Assembly: GCA_022827785.1 (NCBI GenBank)
Contig: JAJEIM010000020.1
Location: forward strand, 31,155 to 95,154
Length of the DNA: 64,000 bases
From: Acidimicrobiia bacterium
GTDB lineage: Bacteria; Actinomycetota; Acidimicrobiia; Spongiisociales; Spongiisociaceae
Direction: 5' to 3'
This document shows, in pieces, positions 59,935 to 64,000 of this stretch. The notes beneath the pieces were generated by a model. It was not told the DNA's origin. It saw only the letters and a list, made by a program, of their open reading frames with translations, and made no database searches. The position numbers and the translations under genes are program-made. Within the stretch, counting starts at the first letter, position 1. Every line of letters begins with the position of its first letter.

Positions 59935-60131
59935 CCCAGCAGCCCGATGATGTGCTTGGTCACGGAGCCGAAGAACTTGCCGATCAGGCTGGTCTTGTTG
60001 ATCCAGTTCAGGAGCAACGAGGCCATGCCGGCCGCGCACATCCCCACCAGGGTGTACTCGACCGTGGCCTGACCTTCCTCGCCTCCGACAGCCCGGGTCG
60101 CCCGACGGACGATGTTGATGATTGAGCTCAT
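59931..60131 (-). CDS. Flp-type pilin (DUF4244-like)
   Basis: A 66-residue prepilin with a basic leader (MSSIINIVRRATRAVGGEEG), the cleavage motif GQATVEY and a hydrophobic helix LVGMCAAGMASLLLNWINK. The Gly-Gln-Ala-Thr-Val-Glu-Tyr pattern is that of Flp major pilins cut by TadV-type peptidases. A strong AAAGGAGA ribosome site 6 bp before the ATG suggests high expression, as expected for the structural subunit. It is coupled to the TadE-like gene by a 4-bp overlap. Confidence 0.85.
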   Translation of the reverse strand: MSSIINIVRRATRAVGGEEGQATVEYTLVGMCAAGMASLLLNWINKTSLIGKFFGSVTKHIIGLLG

Positions 60132-60199
60132 GATGAGTCTCCTTTCTCCCGCGTTGGCGGGCCTGCCGGCGTCCGGCCGGTTCGGGGGGAAGTGACATC

Positions 60200-60841
60200 T
60201 CAGAACGACATGAAGGGGTCGAGGAGTCGCGCCAGCGAGGGCAGCACCAGCGGACCGATCATGAGGATGAGCAGGCCGGGAAGCATCAGGAGGGTGAGCG
60301 GCAGCATCATCCGCACCGGCATCCGGCGTGCCTTCTCGACCGCCGCGGAGCGGGCCGCCTCCCGGTACTCGGTGGCCAGGGCGGTAAGGGCGAGCTCGAG
60401 GGGAGAACCCGACAGATGTGCCGCACCCACCTGGCGGAACAGCCGGCCACCGGTACCGGTTGCGTGCATCAGGGATGCGGTCAGGCCGCCCTTCACGGCA
60501 TAGCGGAGGACCTGGTCGACCTCCTGGCCCAGCGATGAGGTGAGGCTCTCCCGGGCCAGCGCCAGCGCCCCGGCCGGTGACAGACCACCCGAGAGACCGA
60601 TCAGCATGGAGTGGGTGAGCAGTTCCAGCTCCTGCTCCGCCCGGCGGCGGGCCAGTCGCTCGGCGCGGAGTGACCTCCTCCGGCGGAGGGAGTACCAGAC
60701 CAGGCCGAGGCTGGCGCAGGCCAGCGGGTTGGCCAGCCCGACGGCAGTGCCGGTCGCGGCGATGAGGCGCACGCCGCGCGGCTGCATTGCGGTCATGACG
60801 TATACAGCTACTGCAACGGAAACCAGGGTGAAGAGGCTCAC
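60200..60841 (-). CDS. tadC: Tad pilus inner-membrane platform protein TadC-like
   Basis: A 213-residue type II secretion F-domain protein. LELLTHSMLIGLSGGLSPAGAL and the C-terminal RRMPVRMMLPLTLLMLPGLLI are the typical GspF/TadC helices. It is shorter than free-standing TadC (about 300) because the N-terminal region is reduced, as in mycobacterial Rv3657c-like proteins. Starts at GTG 60841, overlapping tadB by GTGA. Confidence 0.82.
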   Translation of the reverse strand: MSLFTLVSVAVAVYVMTAMQPRGVRLIAATGTAVGLANPLACASLGLVWYSLRRRRSLRAERLARRRAEQELELLTHSMLIGLSGGLSPAGALALARESLTSSLGQEVDQVLRYAVKGGLTASLMHATGTGGRLFRQVGAAHLSGSPLELALTALATEYREAARSAAVEKARRMPVRMMLPLTLLMLPGLLILMIGPLVLPSLARLLDPFMSF

Positions 60842-61509
60842 GAGAGTTGCCTCCCGAGGATCAGCGTCACCGAGGCACCGGCGATGAGCAGCACGGTTCC
60901 GATGCCGACCAGGATCGGTCCGACCGTGCCCATCGCCATCAGATCCGACAGCGTTCCGGTGGCTGCCGCGGCGAGCAGTCCGCCGGCGGGAAGCACGGCC
61001 AGTACCGCGACGGATGCCCGGGCCGCCGAGCCCGCCGCCCTCACCTCGCGTTGCAGCTCGATGCGGTCGGCCTGGATGCCGGCCAGGGTGGCGAAGGCCG
61101 CCGATACCCGGCCCCCGCTCTCGGCGCCGATCTGCACCGCGGCTCCCGCCAGGTGGCCGGTTTGCGGGAGCGCCGAGCCCGCCGCCCGGGCGACTTCGAG
61201 CATGGGGCGGCCGGATCGGCAGAGGCGGGCCATCCGGGCCAGATCCAGGTCGGGTGCACGAGTGCCGGCATCGACCAGCGCCTGGCGGAGGCTCCTGCCC
61301 GCCTGCAGCTCGGCACTCACGGCCTGCAGGTATGCCACCTCCTGGTAGGGGTCGGGACGGCTCCTGCGGAGGGCTACCCAGATGCCGGCGGCGATTCCCG
61401 CCAGGCCTGCCCACAAAGGCAGTACCACCGGGGCAGCCAGAGCCAGCGCCTCCCACCTGCGCCGAGGCCGGAGCGCTACGCCGATCGCCACCAGCCCGAG
61501 GATCAGCAT
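60838..61509 (-). CDS. tadB: Tad pilus inner-membrane platform protein TadB-like
   Basis: A 223-residue membrane protein with one GspF domain: YLQAVSAELQAGRSLRQALV and GAESGGRVSAAFATLAGIQADR are typical. It pairs with TadC to form the platform on which the ATPase acts. The chosen ATG (61509) is preceded by CGGGGGACGGC and overlaps the end of the ATPase gene by 7 bp; an ATG 15 bp upstream is an alternative. Confidence 0.82.
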   Translation of the reverse strand: MLILGLVAIGVALRPRRRWEALALAAPVVLPLWAGLAGIAAGIWVALRRSRPDPYQEVAYLQAVSAELQAGRSLRQALVDAGTRAPDLDLARMARLCRSGRPMLEVARAAGSALPQTGHLAGAAVQIGAESGGRVSAAFATLAGIQADRIELQREVRAAGSAARASVAVLAVLPAGGLLAAAATGTLSDLMAMGTVGPILVGIGTVLLIAGASVTLILGRQLS

Positions 61510-62561
61510 GCCGTCCCCCGGCATCCGTCCAGCCCGACCTCAGCGATCATCTCGACCCGGCGGCGAGCGTCCCTGCGGTGCAGGTGCACCACCAGGTCCA
61601 CAGCGGAGCGGAGTTGGCGCCGGATTGCGGTCTCGCCCACCCCCTCGCTTCCGGTGAGGGCCAGCGTCTCGATCCTCCAGAGGGCGTCATCGGGCCCGTT
61701 GGCGTGGACGGTCGACAGGCTCCCGTCGTGGCCGGTGTTCATGGCCGAGATCATGTCGAGGGCCTCGGCTCCCCTCACCTCCCCGACGATGATGCGGTCC
61801 GGCCGGAGCCGGAGAGCGGTACGTAACAGGTCGGCCAGGGTGACCCGGCCGCGGCCCTCAGCGTTGGGAGGGCGGGCTTCGAGCCGGACCACGTGACCGG
61901 AGAAATTAAGCTCGGCGGCGTCCTCGATGGTCACGATCCGTTCGCCGGCCGGCACCGCCGCCGCCAGGGCGTTCAGCAGGGTGGTCTTCCCGGTTCCGGT
62001 CCCGCCGCTGACCACGATGTTCCTCCGATCGGTCACGGCCTGCTTGAGCACTGTCCGCTGGGCATCGGTCATCGAGCCCCAATCGACGAAGGTGTCCAGG
62101 TTGGGCGCCACCGCGGTGAAGCGGCGGATGGCCACTACCGGACCCCCCACCGACACCGGCGGGATGACCGCGTGCAGGCGGCTGCCGTCGGGCAGGCGGG
62201 CGCTCACCAGAGGACTGGCCCGGTCCAGGCGTAGACCCAGCGGGGCGATGGTGCGTTCGACGGCCGCCAGGACGGCCGCGTCGTCGGCGAAGGTGACATC
62301 GGTGCGCTCCAGTACCCCGAGACGCTCCACCCATACTTCGTCGCTGCCGTTGACGAACACGTCCGACACGGCGGGGTCCCGGAAGAGCGGCTCGATCGGT
62401 CCCATCCCGATGAGGGTGTCGACCACCACGTCCACGATTCCGGGGGAGGCCAGCGGCGACTCCACTGACATGATCCTGCGCACCTCGGCCTCGGCCTGGT
62501 CCCGGTTCAGCTCGACATCGGACTCGAGCACCCGCCGGAGAACGCGTTCGACTACTGCCAT
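61503..62561 (-). CDS. tadA: Tad pilus assembly ATPase (CpaF/TadA)
   Basis: A 352-residue secretion ATPase. Walker A is VVSGGTGTGKTTLLNAL (about 165-181), the Asp box is IVTIEDAAELN, Walker B is IIVGEVRGAEALDMI, and the His box is MNTGHDGSLSTVHAN. It hydrolyses ATP to drive pilin assembly at the inner membrane. GGAG lies 6 nt before the ATG at 62561. The open frame continues much further upstream (to 63260), but that part overlaps the CpaE-like gene and has no domain. Confidence 0.92.
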   Translation of the reverse strand: MAVVERVLRRVLESDVELNRDQAEAEVRRIMSVESPLASPGIVDVVVDTLIGMGPIEPLFRDPAVSDVFVNGSDEVWVERLGVLERTDVTFADDAAVLAAVERTIAPLGLRLDRASPLVSARLPDGSRLHAVIPPVSVGGPVVAIRRFTAVAPNLDTFVDWGSMTDAQRTVLKQAVTDRRNIVVSGGTGTGKTTLLNALAAAVPAGERIVTIEDAAELNFSGHVVRLEARPPNAEGRGRVTLADLLRTALRLRPDRIIVGEVRGAEALDMISAMNTGHDGSLSTVHANGPDDALWRIETLALTGSEGVGETAIRRQLRSAVDLVVHLHRRDARRRVEMIAEVGLDGCRGTAC

Positions 62562-63073
62562 CGCCATCTCCAGACCGGCGCCCACGACCGCAGCCACCTC
62601 CCGGCGGGGATCCGGCGGGCCAGCACGGAGTTGATGGCGGAGCGGGGCGGAGCGTCGACCACGGGCCCGGGCCCGGGCTCCACCCTGCCGATCCCGGTGC
62701 GGACCCATACCCGGGGCGGGACCCGGGTATCGACGCCGGGGATGAGGGGCGCTACCCGGACGAACGGCATGCCGTCCAGGGGGGTAGGGGTTCGCAGGAC
62801 CACGCACGGCCAGGACTCGACCAGGGCGTTGACCACCTCCATGGCAGCCGGGATACGGACCCCTCCATGCGGTAGCACCGCCTGCCCCTTTCTGGAGGGG
62901 ACCAACTCGGCCAGCGTGGGGCCGTCTTCCACCAGGCTTGCCAGGGTCCGTCGGCCCGGCAGCGGAAGGCCCTCCGGATCGAGGTCGATCACGAGTGCCG
63001 TGCTGTGGAAGGATGCCAGCGCGAGCGGCGCCAGCATCCCGAGCACATCGTCGTGAAGGGTATGGACGGCCAT
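62552..63073 (-). CDS. CpaE-like protein of the Tad locus
   Basis: A 173-residue protein at the head of the Tad operon. In mycobacteria and related actinobacteria the equivalent gene encodes a reduced CpaE/MinD-like protein; here LASFHSTALVIDLDPEGLPL resembles the Walker B-type strand, and there is no P-loop, so ATP binding is doubtful. CpaE proteins place the pilus at the cell pole. The start is uncertain (an ATG 9 bp upstream is equally possible). Its end overlaps tadA by 10 bp. Confidence 0.6.
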   Translation of the reverse strand: MAVHTLHDDVLGMLAPLALASFHSTALVIDLDPEGLPLPGRRTLASLVEDGPTLAELVPSRKGQAVLPHGGVRIPAAMEVVNALVESWPCVVLRTPTPLDGMPFVRVAPLIPGVDTRVPPRVWVRTGIGRVEPGPGPVVDAPPRSAINSVLARRIPAGRWLRSWAPVWRWRWQ

Positions 63074-63271
63074 GGCTACCATGCCCGCCGGCCTTGCTGC
63101 CGAGGCGTGGCCCGGCGAGGCCAATATTGGTTAACGTTGTGAAGCATATAGCTAACGTATCCAACTTCGAACCGGTTGACAACCCCTTTCTTTTCGCGTT
63201 CTTGGGACCTGAGCCGGGCCGGTACGGGACTCCGGGCTCCGAACCGCCCTGTCCTCCCATAAGATGGGGCT

Positions 63272-64000
63272 GTGAACGCGGGCGTCGCCTTCTTCGATCT
63301 CGACAAGACGATCATCGCCAAGTCGTCCACCCTTGCCTTCGCCCGACCGCTTTACAGGGCAGGCCTTCTCAGGCGACGGACCCTGCTGAGGGCGGTAGTG
63401 GCCCAGGCTGTGTACCGGATGGCCGGAGCGGATCAGGAGAAGCTGGATCAGCTTCGTGACCAGCTGGTGAGCCTGACCGAGGGCGTCAGGGCCTCCCGGA
63501 TCCGGGAACTGGTCGAAGAGACCATCGACGAGGTGGTGGCGCCTCTGGTCTACGGGGAAGCTCTTGACCTGATGGAGGAGCACCGCCGGGCGGGCCGGGA
63601 GGTCGTCATCGTGTCCATCTCGCCCGAGGAGGTGGCCCGACCCCTGGCCGCCCATCTCGGGGTCGGGCATGTCATCGCCACCCGCTCGGCTGTCGACGCC
63701 GAAGGCCGCTACGCCGGCGAACTGGACTTCTATGCGAGCGGAACGGCCAAAGCCGACGCCATCCGGCGGCTGGCCGGCGAGTGGAGCATCGACCTCGACC
63801 GGTGCTACGCCTATTCGGACAGCGTTACCGACCTTCCGATGCTGGAGGCAGTGGGCTATCCGGTGGCGGTCAACCCGGACAAGGATCTCAACAAGCTGGC
63901 CGAGGAGCGGGAGTGGCCCGTGCTCCGGTTCGCCCGCCCGGTGACACTGCGCAGCCGTCTCGCCGACCTGCCCAGGCCGGTGCCCATCGTCTCGGCGGCG
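63272..64000 (+). CDS. HAD-superfamily (subfamily IB) phosphatase, partial
   Basis: The first 243 codons lie in the window and the gene continues past the right edge. Motif I is AFFDLDKTIIAKS (about 5-17), where DLDKT is the nucleophile loop. Motif II is VIVSISPEEVARP and motif III/IV is YAYSDSVTDLPMLEAVG with the metal aspartates. This SerB-like HAD-IB type sits divergently next to the Tad locus, as in mycobacteria (Rv3661). It starts at GTG 63272, and TAAGAT lies 6 bp before it, suggesting a leaderless transcript. The substrate is unknown; a phosphoserine or lipid phosphate is possible. Confidence 0.85.
   Translation, partial: MNAGVAFFDLDKTIIAKSSTLAFARPLYRAGLLRRRTLLRAVVAQAVYRMAGADQEKLDQLRDQLVSLTEGVRASRIRELVEETIDEVVAPLVYGEALDLMEEHRRAGREVVIVSISPEEVARPLAAHLGVGHVIATRSAVDAEGRYAGELDFYASGTAKADAIRRLAGEWSIDLDRCYAYSDSVTDLPMLEAVGYPVAVNPDKDLNKLAEEREWPVLRFARPVTLRSRLADLPRPVPIVSAA

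Overview
The window is about 64 kb of G+C-rich bacterial DNA (roughly two-thirds G+C by eye) with dense, often 4-bp-overlapping genes and frequent GTG starts. It contains a mycobacterium-like block of a helicase, a Tad pilus locus and a HAD hydrolase. This points to an actinomycetote, most likely Acidimicrobiia or a relative (inference). Many degraded gene ends, and the absence of any recognisable transcription factor except a HigA antitoxin, suggest a genome that is shedding genes, such as a symbiont or streamlined marine lineage (inference).

Layout. 0-8.1 kb: cobalamin uptake and late synthesis (CobO, BtuDCF under a cobalamin riboswitch, CobT, CobS, CobC, CobU), interrupted by an ERG4/ERG24-type sterol reductase and a dead cobQ start. 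8.2-12.7 kb: a metallo-beta-lactamase/rhodanese protein, two gene corpses and a DrrAB-like ABC exporter. 12.9-17.2 kb: a two-gene molybdopterin oxidoreductase (fused FeS/NrfD subunit plus a catalytic subunit without a Tat signal). 17.2-23.3 kb: a VanZ-like protein, a succinyl-CoA-synthetase-like pair, a SauS-like acylating aldehyde dehydrogenase and an NCS2-type permease. 23.4-24.0 kb: HigBA toxin-antitoxin. 24.1-30.8 kb: a ThDP enzyme, a secreted alpha/beta-hydrolase, a PhyH-family dioxygenase and sulfoacetaldehyde acetyltransferase (Xsc). 31.1-40 kb: a C45 Ntn hydrolase, a PotABCD-like polyamine importer, QueG, an amine oxidase and a GNAT. 40-48 kb: YceI, a broken histidine kinase, a tandem histidine phosphatase, H+/Na+ pyrophosphatase, MeaB, a mutase fragment and an acyl-CoA ligase. 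48-51.4 kb: malate synthase G and an FMN 2-hydroxyacid oxidase. 51.8-56.5 kb: two membrane proteins, a NYN protein and an MrfA-like helicase. 56.6-59.1 kb: a His-rich peptide and Zn/Mn uptake genes. 59.2-64 kb: Tad pilus genes and a HAD hydrolase.

How the genes may work together. The most interesting reading is a dispersed C2-sulfonate route. The ADP-forming CoA ligase pair (17.9-19.9 kb) and SauS-like dehydrogenase (20.0-21.4 kb) could turn sulfoacetate into sulfoacetaldehyde. Xsc (29.1 kb) would cleave that to acetyl phosphate and sulfite. The cytoplasm-facing molybdoenzyme with a membrane NrfD anchor (12.9-17.2 kb) could oxidise sulfite to sulfate and feed the quinone pool. A PhyH dioxygenase divergent from xsc is a candidate for an upstream sulfonate-oxidising step. 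Only Xsc is assigned with high confidence; the rest is inference from family and context.

A second theme is corrinoid dependence: a riboswitch-controlled importer, lower-ligand assembly enzymes, and the B12-linked proteins MeaB and QueG, alongside vestiges of cobQ and methylmalonyl-CoA mutase.
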